Source of the DNA: CAZJDM01 sp964544765
GTDB taxonomy: Bacteria; Bdellovibrionota_B; Oligoflexia; CAYFLR01
Length of the DNA: 11,584 bases
Assembly: GCA_964544765.1 (NCBI GenBank)
Contig: CAZJDM010000132.1
Coordinates: 1-11,584, forward strand
Direction: 5' to 3'
Shown here: piece after piece, positions 1 to 7,183 of the stretch
Layout of the letters: each line of letters starts with the position of its first letter
How positions within the stretch are numbered: position 1 is the stretch's first letter
The notes under the pieces: model-generated
Told to the model about the DNA's origin: nothing
The model's input: only the letters and a program-made list of their open reading frames with translations
The model's database searches: none
Made by a program: the position numbers and the translations under genes

Positions 1-205
1 AAAAACTTTCAAACCATTCTTTTTTGCTTTTACCAAACAGTTCCATATCTTCCCAACCTTCAGCTCCACATATTATAGAACAAATACTGATTACTAGAAT
101 ATTTTTCAAGGAATGTAACTTATTACGTTCAATTCTCGGATCAGATAAAGTACTAAAATTGAAAATGATTTTTGTTCTTCCATGAACGACTCCTTCAATA
201 AACAT
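1..205 (-). pseudogene. ISAs1-family transposase, 5' part, probably frameshifted, cut by window edge
   Basis: Reading leftward from 205 gives 68 open codons that run off the window. They contain the hallmark N-terminus of ISAs1-family (H-repeat-associated) transposases, the DDE_Tnp_1-associated domain: SDPRIERNKLHSL, then ILVISICSIICGAEGWEDM and LFGKSKKEWF. The catalytic domain lies outside the window. The start is odd. ATG at 205 is in frame but has no ribosome binding site. ATG at 183 has a good one (AAGGAG, six bases upstream) but is in another frame, giving MEEQKSFSI and a stop after about 25 codons. A one-base loss near the A-run about 15 bases after that ATG would join the good start to the transposase frame. 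I infer a decayed copy; a sequencing error or recoding is possible. No inverted terminal repeat of this element could be recognised between 206 and 260. Confidence 0.75.
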
Positions 206-262
206 ATTAGATAAGTAAAGTGTTGATATTGTAGATAAATAAATATGAAGAAGAAAGTTAAA

Positions 263-316
263 ATTATATCTTAATAGATATTATATCTTCAAGGAATAAT
301 ATCTATAAGATATAAT
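263..316. terminator. Long AT-rich hairpin, possible terminator
   Basis: Bases 263-284 and 296-316 are reverse complements of each other, with one extra base on the left arm, around an 11-base loop (285-295). The stem is about 21 bp and almost entirely A/T. It lies downstream of the minus-strand DUF2939 gene. Read on the minus strand, the hairpin is followed by a T-rich stretch (TTTAACTTTCTTCTTC). A terminator for the leftward operon is the simplest reading. A mobile-element end or small palindromic repeat is possible, because a transposase starts just beyond it. Confidence 0.4.
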
Positions 317-338
317 AGGATGAGTGTATGGTAATTTG

Positions 339-378
339 GTAAGTTGTCTATAAGTGCCGGTAACTCTGATTATAGTAC
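339..378 (-). repeat. 40-bp imperfect repeat, copy A
   Basis: This segment matches 2278-2317 at 32 of 40 positions without gaps, by my hand count. On the minus strand both copies begin GTACT, share the unbroken core CAGAGTTACC in the middle, and carry GACAA and TTAC near the end. Copy A lies 15 bases beyond the stop codon of the DUF2939 gene, in the same orientation and setting as copy B. Its role is unknown. Confidence 0.55.
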
Positions 379-393
379 AGCCTACAGTGTACG

Positions 394-939
394 CTAAGTA
401 TCGGGAAAAAATAAGGACGTAAGCTTCCAACCATCAGGTTCGATGGTAATAAAGCCAGCTATTTGATTTGGGTACTCTCCCATTATTATGCGATACTTGT
501 TGTATAAGAAGAGTAAATAATTATCGGGTCGTATAGATATAACCGAAAAATCTATATTTTTTAAGAGTTTTGAAGGAAGTCTGGTATATAGACTATTAAT
601 AGGAGGCAGGTTGGGATTTATTGTTTTAGCGTATTGGTTAATTAAATGATTAATCACTTTGGGATAGATGAGTATCTTGATGCTACTATCTAATTGAGAA
701 ATTAGTTTGTTAGAATTAGTTGGACTGATTTTAGTATGATTGCTTCTTTCACGATATAAGCGTACTAAAGATTTTTCGATTTTCTTGATATCGACAAATT
801 GATGAAGTGATTTGAGATTACCCTTTTGGATGCCGTTTTTTATTTTATGTAAAGTATAGTAAGGTGTTCCATTTATTAGAAGATATCCCAAGGTAAAAAT
901 TAATACAATTATAATGTAAATAAGATAGGTTCGTTTCAT
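394..939 (-). CDS. DUF2939 domain protein, membrane-anchored
   Basis: This 181-residue protein starts with a hydrophobic segment at about residues 4-23 (YLIYIIIVLIFTLGYLLI), so it is probably a single-pass inner-membrane protein or has an uncleaved signal anchor, with the rest in the periplasm. The stretch TPYYTLHKIKNGIQKGN, followed by FVDIKKIEKSLVRLY, matches the pattern of the DUF2939 family, in which a PYYTL motif is followed by a count-like 'GD..L...VD' helix. The biochemical role of that family is unknown. The ATG at 939 has a modest AGGT binding site. The gene follows the Cu/Zn exporter gene by 45 bases on the same strand and is probably cotranscribed, but nothing in the protein itself points to metal binding. 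It contains no cysteines. Confidence 0.75.
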   Translation of the reverse strand: MKRTYLIYIIIVLIFTLGYLLINGTPYYTLHKIKNGIQKGNLKSLHQFVDIKKIEKSLVRLYRERSNHTKISPTNSNKLISQLDSSIKILIYPKVINHLINQYAKTINPNLPPINSLYTRLPSKLLKNIDFSVISIRPDNYLLFLYNKYRIIMGEYPNQIAGFITIEPDGWKLTSLFFPDT

Positions 940-984
940 TGGGACCTAAAATTTTTTTATGTAATCTATAATGTAATTTTTAGT

Positions 985-2229
985 TTAATCGTTTTTTTTA
1001 TTTGGAAAATCTGCTTTTTCTTCTTTTAATTTATAACCTGCTTTTAAAATAGTGTCAGATATTAAAGAGAATTGCTCATCTTGTTTAAAATAAACAGTGC
1101 AATCACCTTTAATATTTAAATCTACATCTTTAACAAAAGGTAGCTCATATAGTCTACGAGTAATACCAGTAACACAACCACTACATGTTATTCCTTCTAT
1201 CATGAAAGATTTAGAGTTTCCGTTTTTTGAAGATCGTTTCCATAGACTTCGTATTGATGGATACATTAGTAAAACCACTAATGTTATACTTCCTAAATAT
1301 TTTATAATACTAAAGGTATGATGATTGTGAATCATCGTAGTATCTATTATTTGATATCCAGCAAAAAGATAATCAAATAAAGCCGCAAAAAGAACGCTAC
1401 CAATAATTATATTGAATAGATAAATAATAGTGGCTTTTTTACCGAGGGTTTTCCATAAAACGGTTAAAGTTGCTATATTAGTAGCTGGACCGGCCATTAA
1501 AAAAATTATAGCCGCTCCTAAAGGAAATCCTTTGAGTATTAAAGCTGCAGCGATGGGGACGCTGGCCGTAGCACATACATACATTGGAACAGATATAGCT
1601 ATGGTAATTAGATATAATAACCAGCTTTTATTATCAATTCCTGTCACATGTAAAATATTATCCGGTAGAAAGTAAGATATTACAGCTGCTAGTATAATGC
1701 CTATTAACAGCCACTTGCTTAATGATTGAACCAGTTCAATATAACTATATATAATAAAATCTTTTAAGGAGTTCAGTTTTTTAGTTGAATCCTTATTATT
1801 TAAGGTAGTAACAATGGAATCCCTACTAAAAATGTTGAAAACTGTACCGCCAACTATACCAGTTATTAGAGCTGAAATAACTTTAAATAAAGCTAGAGGT
1901 AATCCCAAAAAACCATATGTTACAAAAATTGAATCAATTCCGGTTTGAGGAGTTGAAGTTAAAAAGGAAATAGTGGCTCCCCTAGATGCTCCTCTGTTTA
2001 ATAATGATATACCAGTTGGAAGAACCCCACACGAACAAAGAGGTAAAGGAACACCAAATATTGAGGCAAAAAAATTAGCCTTAAAGGAGCTTTCCCCCAG
2101 ATGGCGGTTTATAAATTTATCATTAAAGAATAATCTTAAAAAACCAGCAAAGGTGAATCCCAGCAATAAATAAATGGCCATTTCATTAAAAAGGAAAATA
2201 ACTTCTTTAAGAAAACCCCAGAACATCAT
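985..2229 (-). CDS. SO_0444-type Cu/Zn efflux permease with C-terminal HMA domain
   Basis: A 414-residue polytopic membrane protein predicted to export divalent or monovalent metals (Cu/Zn) across the inner membrane. The N-terminal permease half has the family signature PLPLCSCGVLPTG (about 61-73, Cys65 and Cys67), RGASRGATISFLTSTPQTG (79-97), VPMYVCATASVPIAAALI (214-231) and LMAGPATNIAT (244-254), all embedded in hydrophobic segments. A histidine cluster HNHH lies at 301-304. The last 70 residues form a heavy-metal-associated domain with GITCSGC (Cys349 and Cys352, the CxxC metal site). This permease plus HMA layout is that of the SO_0444 Cu/Zn efflux group within the YraQ/DUF318 permeases. 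The start at 2229 has no clear Shine-Dalgarno; ATG at 2226 is equally possible. It sits downstream of the four-cysteine protein gene (105-base gap) and upstream of the DUF2939 gene. The exported metal cannot be decided from sequence. Confidence 0.88.
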   Translation of the reverse strand: MMFWGFLKEVIFLFNEMAIYLLLGFTFAGFLRLFFNDKFINRHLGESSFKANFFASIFGVPLPLCSCGVLPTGISLLNRGASRGATISFLTSTPQTGIDSIFVTYGFLGLPLALFKVISALITGIVGGTVFNIFSRDSIVTTLNNKDSTKKLNSLKDFIIYSYIELVQSLSKWLLIGIILAAVISYFLPDNILHVTGIDNKSWLLYLITIAISVPMYVCATASVPIAAALILKGFPLGAAIIFLMAGPATNIATLTVLWKTLGKKATIIYLFNIIIGSVLFAALFDYLFAGYQIIDTTMIHNHHTFSIIKYLGSITLVVLLMYPSIRSLWKRSSKNGNSKSFMIEGITCSGCVTGITRRLYELPFVKDVDLNIKGDCTVYFKQDEQFSLISDTILKAGYKLKEEKADFPNKKND

Positions 2230-2277
2230 ATTTAGTGAAATATCATAAGATTATATTTAAATCTATAAAGAAAAGAA

Positions 2278-2317
2278 GTAACTTGTCAAGAGGTGCTGGT
2301 AACTCTGTTCACAGTAC
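2278..2317 (-). repeat. 40-bp imperfect repeat, copy B
   Basis: Second copy of the repeat at 339-378, in the same orientation, with an identical 10-base core (CAGAGTTACC on the minus strand). It lies 17 bases beyond the stop codon of the four-cysteine gene and before the exporter start. In both copies the element directly follows a stop codon, which suggests a 3' processing, attenuation or small dispersed repeat element rather than a promoter. No strong hairpin is evident. Confidence 0.55.
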
Positions 2318-2334
2318 TTATAGATAACTACTCT

Positions 2335-2607
2335 TTACAAAAGTTCCATATCGGAGATATTACCCGCTTCAGTAACAAATTTTGATTCTATATCGTTAGT
2401 TTCATTTAAACGTACGTTCTTTTTATCACTGGGAGAAAATAAAGTTATGTACATAGGACATTTACGGTAGTCATTGATTCCATCTTTTTCGAGAGTACAA
2501 GGACCCATATCTGTTCTTTTCATAGCACATACATTGACAAATTCGATTATATCGTCTTTACCTATTCTTCCGTGACGTACTAAGTGTGGACAGCGTTTGT
2601 TTGACAT
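2335..2607 (-). CDS. Small soluble protein with four cysteines, function unknown
   Basis: A 90-residue protein without signal peptide or membrane segment, so probably cytoplasmic. Cysteines lie at residues 6, 27, 37 and 50, in the settings KRCPHL, VNVCAMK, GPCTLE and RKCPMY. Two are followed by proline, and the spacing (C-x20-C-x9-C-x12-C) would suit a zinc or iron-sulfur site; this is inference. The last 30 residues are polar and lack cysteine, so the core is about residues 1-55. I do not recognise the family. The start is well supported by GGGAAG four bases upstream of the ATG, within a purine-rich run. It is on the same strand as, and just upstream of, the Cu/Zn exporter, so a role in metal sensing or handling is a reasonable guess and no more. 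Confidence 0.7.
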   Translation of the reverse strand: MSNKRCPHLVRHGRIGKDDIIEFVNVCAMKRTDMGPCTLEKDGINDYRKCPMYITLFSPSDKKNVRLNETNDIESKFVTEAGNISDMELL

Positions 2608-2741
2608 TGACTTCCCTTTCCTCGTCTAAACGTAATAATCCCATTTGTATATGAATTATCAATCCACTACGGTACACTACTACTAGGCTAAAAAACCAAT
2701 AGCCCACTTGCTATAAACAAAACCCATTCTAATTTTGAATA

Positions 2742-2758
2742 TGTTAAAAATATTAACA
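2742..2758. promoter_or_regulatory. Palindrome, possible operator or weak stem-loop
   Basis: TGTTAAAAATATTAACA is an inverted repeat with 6-base arms around a 5-base centre. It lies in the 178-base gap between the end of the permease gene at 2786 and the start of the four-cysteine gene at 2607. The arms resemble half-sites of Zur or Fur-type operators (TGTTA...TAACA), but the spacing is not that of a textbook Zur box. AT-rich palindromes also arise by chance in such DNA. It could instead be part of the end-of-operon signal for the import genes. The rest of the gap shows only a weak 5-bp hairpin near 2687-2704. Confidence 0.2.
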
Positions 2759-2785
2759 AAAGAAAAAATTGACTGCAAGTAAAAA

Positions 2786-3622
2786 TTAAAAATTTTCCAA
2801 TGTTTTTTGTGGTAATCCTTTAATTACAATTCGTTTAATTAATAGTAAAATTAGATAAAGTGAGGTGCCCACTAAAATTATAATCGGTCCAGAAGGTAGA
2901 TCAAGTAGGTAAGATAAAGCGATTCCGGCATATGTAATAGTTAGACATACACCTATGGAAGTAATAATTGCTGGCTTGATGTTTTTATGTAACTCCAATG
3001 CTATCGCGGTGGGTATTGTGAGCCATGCTAAAACTAAAATGATCCCAGCCGCTTGAATGAGAACAACGATTGTGATAGCAGTCAGAATAAACAGAAGGGT
3101 GTTAAGGTACCCGAACCAAATATCTTGTAAAGAGGCAAATTCCTCATCAAAAGTTATGGCTACAAATTCTTTGAAAAATAATAGCAAAATCATTAAAGTC
3201 AGAGAAGATAAACCCAGAATGGTATAAACCTCACCGTTGGATATCATTAAAATATTGCCAAATAAATATGACATTAAATCTGGAGAGTATCCAGGGGTTT
3301 GATGAATAAAGATAATCCCAATAGCAATACCCAAGGCCCAAAGAATACCTATTAAGGTATCATTGTGTTGTATCTTTTTAATTTGAGCCAAGCTCAAGAT
3401 GATAGCTGTGATTACAGAGGTAAATAAAGCGCCATATATAGGTTGCAAACCGGCCCAATGACAAAATCCTAGACCTCCAAAAGCCGCGTGGCTGATTCCT
3501 CCACTAATAAATACCAATCTTTTTACAACGATAAAAGTACCGATAAAACCACATAATAAGCTTGCTAAGAATCCCACTATAAGGGCGTTTTGAAAAAAAT
3601 CATATTCAAAAAGAGCAAGCAT
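2786..3622 (-). CDS. znuB: ZnuB-like metal ABC transporter permease
   Basis: A 278-residue inner-membrane permease of the ABC-3 family (ZnuB/MntB/TroC type), which forms the translocation path for Zn2+ or Mn2+. About eight hydrophobic segments are visible. The family signature is clear: VVKRLVFISGGISHAAFGGLG at about 32-52, then a conserved loop TPGYSPDLMSYLFGNIL at about 109-125, and IQAAGIILVLAWLTIPTAIA near 190-209. Length is normal for the family. The start at 3622 is fixed by an AGAGGT site that overlaps the stop codon of the upstream ATPase gene (gap of 8 bases), so translation is tightly linked. It is the last gene of the import operon. The symbol is given by family; manganese or iron as substrate cannot be ruled out. 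Confidence 0.9.
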   Translation of the reverse strand: MLALFEYDFFQNALIVGFLASLLCGFIGTFIVVKRLVFISGGISHAAFGGLGFCHWAGLQPIYGALFTSVITAIILSLAQIKKIQHNDTLIGILWALGIAIGIIFIHQTPGYSPDLMSYLFGNILMISNGEVYTILGLSSLTLMILLLFFKEFVAITFDEEFASLQDIWFGYLNTLLFILTAITIVVLIQAAGIILVLAWLTIPTAIALELHKNIKPAIITSIGVCLTITYAGIALSYLLDLPSGPIIILVGTSLYLILLLIKRIVIKGLPQKTLENF

Positions 3623-3630
3623 AATTACCT

Positions 3631-4365
3631 CTAATTAGCAGGTTCCTTATGTTTTAGAAAATCTACCGGACATTTAAAAAATTGACTAAAAGTCTCCGCA
3701 TCTAATCTATTGTTAGGATGATAATGAAGTTGCTTATTAACACAAGCGATTTGTTTAATCGAAGAACCCAAGGTTGAGATATCGTGCGTTACTATTACAA
3801 TAGGTATTTCTTTATTTATGTCAGTTAATATGCGATCAATGTCCGATCTGGTATTGAGGTCGATAGAGGCGGTTGGTTCATCTAGAATTAAGACTTTAGG
3901 AGAGCTAGCTAAGGCTCTAGCGATCAAAACACGACTTAATTCACCTCCTGAAAGATCAGAAATATGCTTTTTAGCTAAATGCTCTATTGATAACATTGAT
4001 AAACAATTAAATGATTCCTTTCTATCTTCATATGTGTAAGATGAAAAAAAACCCCGTTTTTTTATTTTGCCCATTAGAATCACATCTAAAACCTGAAGAG
4101 GATAATTCATATCGTTAGTAGAGTGCTGGGGAACATAGCCAAATAGGTTTTGATGATTATTTAACTTGAAATTATAGTTAATGGTACCACTGGAAGGTTT
4201 TAAAATTCCTAATAAGAGTTTCAAAAGAGTCGTTTTTCCTCCGCCGTTAGGTCCGATTATAGCCAGGAAATCATTAGGGTAGATGTTAAGGTTAACATGA
4301 TCAATTATCAAGGCTTGATCATAATGGAAACACACATCTTGTAAATTAATAAGGGGTTCTTTCAT
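3631..4365 (-). CDS. znuC: ZnuC-like metal ABC transporter ATP-binding protein
   Basis: A 244-residue cytoplasmic ATPase that would power the permease encoded next to it. All motifs are intact: Walker A GPNGGGKTT (38-46), Q-loop in FGYVPQ (Gln80), signature LSGGELSR (138-145), Walker B VLILDEPTA (158-166), and the H-loop histidine in IVTHD (His194). The sequence around the Q-loop and the VLDVILMG stretch fits the zinc/manganese importer subfamily. The C-terminal extension beyond the nucleotide-binding domain is short, with one His-rich patch (HYH, 214-216) and one cysteine (Cys232). The gene starts 7 bases after the stop codon of the transglutaminase/ZnuA fusion gene and has only a weak ribosome binding site, which suggests translational coupling. 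Confidence 0.92.
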   Translation of the reverse strand: MKEPLINLQDVCFHYDQALIIDHVNLNIYPNDFLAIIGPNGGGKTTLLKLLLGILKPSSGTINYNFKLNNHQNLFGYVPQHSTNDMNYPLQVLDVILMGKIKKRGFFSSYTYEDRKESFNCLSMLSIEHLAKKHISDLSGGELSRVLIARALASSPKVLILDEPTASIDLNTRSDIDRILTDINKEIPIVIVTHDISTLGSSIKQIACVNKQLHYHPNNRLDAETFSQFFKCPVDFLKHKEPAN

Positions 4366-4372
4366 AATAAAA

Positions 4373-7183
4373 TTACTTAATGTTTAACGCTGATCTAATT
4401 TTTTTACATATAAACAATGTATTATCAACCCAATTTTTATCCAAAGGATCGATTGTTATAGTTTTACCTTTAAGCTCATGAGCAATGTTTTTAGCTCTTT
4501 TATGAGAAAAACCTTTTTGAGTGAACACGATTTTTATTTTTTGGTGTTGCGCATACTGAATCAGTTTTTGTAAAGATTTGGGGCTGGGTTCTTTGCCTTC
4601 ATGTTCAATAGGTAGTTGTTTTAAATTAAATTGTTTGGCTAAGTAACCTAGCGCTGGATGATCTATTATAAAAGTTTTTGGCGTTGCTAAAGAACTAAAC
4701 AATTGACCAATATCATTTTCAAGCTGATTAATTCGTTTTAGTAATTGATTGGCGTTTTGTTGGTAAAGTTTAGCATGCTTGGGATCTGTTTGTTTCAATG
4801 TCCGTAAAATAATTTTAACCGCTTGGCGTGCTGAAGCTGGAGCGGTCCAGATATGAGGATCATCGTGCAATATTTCTACTCCTTCATACATGTTGATAAT
4901 TTTTAATGTGGGATTGTGAATTTTGATTTTTTTTAAGTAAGCCTGTTCAAAAGTAAGAGCTGGGTGTCCTAATTTAAAATATATTTGAGCTTTATTAAGA
5001 GGTAAAAGTTGTTTTAAAGATGGAGAGAAAGTTTCGGGAGTTTTATTGGATGGTAGTAAACTATGAGCCTTAATTAGATCTTGGCCTATTTGTTCGACGA
5101 GGAAAAGTTGTGGAGGTATGCTGGTATAAATTGTTAATTTAGATTTTTTATCCTTTTCTAAAATAATTTGCGCGTTAATATGTTTTTTTATACGAAAAAA
5201 GTCTTTTTTGATTTGATCATATTCATTGGGCCAAATCAAATAAACCAGACCTTTGTATTTGGTTTGGAAAGAAATTACTTTTTCCTTAGGAAGGTAATTA
5301 TATTTACTTTCAAGAGAGAAAAATTTTCCCGAGAACTTTAAATTGCCTGGTAAATTGCGTATTTTATATCCTTTAGGTATTTTTATTTTATAGGATTTAC
5401 TTACTTCATAAGGAAAAAAGATGTTGAGAGGAGTTGTTCGTTTTTTTAAGGAAAAGATTTTTTCTCTAAAGGGGAAAGTGTGTAGTTTAGGTAATATGAT
5501 CAAGTCAGCAATTGGGTTGGCCCAATTGGCGATATTCCCATTAACATTGATTATCTTAGGTTCCTTAAAATTATCGATATTTTTAAATTTATATCGATTA
5601 ACGATTCCACTTTTTTGAGGTAGTATGCGAGAGAGCCATTTCTTGATCAATGTTTCGGTACTATCCTGCAATTTACTTACAAATAATTTAGAGTAGTAAC
5701 CAAAACCAACTCTTTCTAGGTCAACGCTAGCGTTGCCATTAGAACTTAAATTAATATGGTTGGTATACTTATCAATATCGTTGGTACTAAGTGGTGTTTT
5801 TCCTTTGATTACCTTGTCATCAGAGAAGATAACATAATTTCGGCCTTTCAGGCCTCTATGAAGCGTTCCAAAAGGGTAATTTTTGGCCGTACCATCAATG
5901 ATTTGTAATTTTTTTTGAGAATCAAAATAAGCCACAATCATATGGTTAAACTTTATCGATGGTAGATCTAGAGGGATGTTAAAGGTAGAGGTTGTTCTGA
6001 TTAACATGGGATGAGCCTTAACACCAATGGCCTCTAGCAGTCCCACTATTAACAAAGAGAAGTCTTTGCAGTCAGCGTATTTTGTTTCTATTATGAGTCG
6101 GACATCTCTGGGAATATGACTTCCATGACCATAATGACTATAAACATATCTGAAATTATTCACTACATAGTAGTAAATATTACGGGGTTTTAATTTATCT
6201 ATGGATGTATTGGAAAATTTGGCGACCTTTTTTAACAGGTTAGTGAATTGATTTTTTCCAGCGATTATTTTTTTCTGAAAGGCTCCTAAAAGGGATTTTT
6301 TGATCTGCTTCCAAGATGAATAAGTAGAAAAATGATGATAAGGAATAAAAGTACTAATATTAGCTCTGCGATCCTCTTTTAACACTGTAGACGTTTCATT
6401 TAAAGCGAAAGTATATACATTTTTATTATCTTTAGTGTATTGTGAAAAAATTAAAGGTTTTATATTGGTACCTTGATCAGGAACATTTTGATGTATTTTA
6501 AGCTTTATATTTTTAGGAGCAATTATCTTGGTTTTAAAATTATAATTTTTAAAATAAACATATCCTGAAGGCATAGCTAATGAATCAAATCCTTCAGGTA
6601 GCAATTCTCTTTTTTTATTTAGTTTTTTTATTCGATAAACAAGATATGATCCAGCTTGGATGTTAGAATGAGCGTAATTAATAAGGATTTTATCAGAGAA
6701 TCCGTGTTGGGTAGCATCTGGATGTGAAACTGAGGTAGCATCCTCTTTTACTCCATAGGTTTTCCATGTTTTATCTTTAGGATCATAATTGACGGTACAT
6801 ACATCAAATAATAATATTTTTTGAAAATTGGTTTGCAGTGATACTGAATCTGATCCCTGAGAGAAATAATTACTTGATCCGATATAAGTGATAGTTGTAT
6901 CTTCGTGAGTGTACTCAGTTAGGTTTTTTAAGATGAATGTGTCATGTGATAAGATGATACTCAAGGGTTCCGATCGTTTACCTTTTTTACGTAATTGATA
7001 GTCCTTTTTAATTTGTGGTAAATAGTTTAGACAGCTTTTGGTGCCGATTTTGGGTTTTTTAAAATTTCGTTTGTAATCTTCTTTGGCTTGCAAGACCGAA
7101 AAGGCACTAATGGTCGGTAATATCATCGGTAATATTGTTAGTAATGTGGTTAGTATTGTGGTTAGTAATATATTAGCCGGCAT
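4373..7183 (-). CDS. Secreted DUF3857/transglutaminase-like protein fused to a ZnuA-like metal-binding domain
   Basis: This 936-residue protein is an uncommon fusion. Residues 1-27 form a signal peptide, so it should act in the periplasm. Residues about 60-320 look like a DUF3857 region. Residues about 330-450 are a transglutaminase-like (papain-fold) domain with an apparently complete triad: Cys372 in KYADCKDFSLL, His414 in FNHMIVAY and Asp430 in IIDGTAKNYPFG. Residues about 480-670 are the beta-rich tail usual after such domains. Residues about 681-936 are a cluster A-I metal-binding protein of the ZnuA/TroA type: LTIYTSIPPQLFLVEQIGQD, then PETFSPSLKQL, YFKLG, DPHIWTAP (His777), DHPALGYLAK (His842), EPSPKSL and IDPL (Asp912). 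The expected first ligand histidine (PH-T/D) is Glu717. The reading frame is unbroken and the binding domain has no signal peptide of its own, so the fusion is probably real. A good AAGGA site precedes the ATG, which overlaps the HAD gene by 11 bases. It replaces a free-standing ZnuA. Whether the first part is a protease, cross-linker or binding module is unknown. Confidence 0.85.
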   Translation of the reverse strand: MPANILLTTILTTLLTILPMILPTISAFSVLQAKEDYKRNFKKPKIGTKSCLNYLPQIKKDYQLRKKGKRSEPLSIILSHDTFILKNLTEYTHEDTTITYIGSSNYFSQGSDSVSLQTNFQKILLFDVCTVNYDPKDKTWKTYGVKEDATSVSHPDATQHGFSDKILINYAHSNIQAGSYLVYRIKKLNKKRELLPEGFDSLAMPSGYVYFKNYNFKTKIIAPKNIKLKIHQNVPDQGTNIKPLIFSQYTKDNKNVYTFALNETSTVLKEDRRANISTFIPYHHFSTYSSWKQIKKSLLGAFQKKIIAGKNQFTNLLKKVAKFSNTSIDKLKPRNIYYYVVNNFRYVYSHYGHGSHIPRDVRLIIETKYADCKDFSLLIVGLLEAIGVKAHPMLIRTTSTFNIPLDLPSIKFNHMIVAYFDSQKKLQIIDGTAKNYPFGTLHRGLKGRNYVIFSDDKVIKGKTPLSTNDIDKYTNHINLSSNGNASVDLERVGFGYYSKLFVSKLQDSTETLIKKWLSRILPQKSGIVNRYKFKNIDNFKEPKIINVNGNIANWANPIADLIILPKLHTFPFREKIFSLKKRTTPLNIFFPYEVSKSYKIKIPKGYKIRNLPGNLKFSGKFFSLESKYNYLPKEKVISFQTKYKGLVYLIWPNEYDQIKKDFFRIKKHINAQIILEKDKKSKLTIYTSIPPQLFLVEQIGQDLIKAHSLLPSNKTPETFSPSLKQLLPLNKAQIYFKLGHPALTFEQAYLKKIKIHNPTLKIINMYEGVEILHDDPHIWTAPASARQAVKIILRTLKQTDPKHAKLYQQNANQLLKRINQLENDIGQLFSSLATPKTFIIDHPALGYLAKQFNLKQLPIEHEGKEPSPKSLQKLIQYAQHQKIKIVFTQKGFSHKRAKNIAHELKGKTITIDPLDKNWVDNTLFICKKIRSALNIK

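Noticed and set aside
2686..2706. Rho-independent terminator near 2687-2704 after the permease gene
   Set aside because: GGCTA and TAGCC can pair, but the stem is only 5 bp and no T-run follows in either direction.
3818..4039. Plus-strand open frames inside the metal genes, such as 1097-1321, 1430-1675, 1973-2173, 3818-4039 and 5421-5618
   Set aside because: Each lies fully inside a well-supported minus-strand gene, encodes no recognisable motif and has no convincing start signal. They are antisense shadows.
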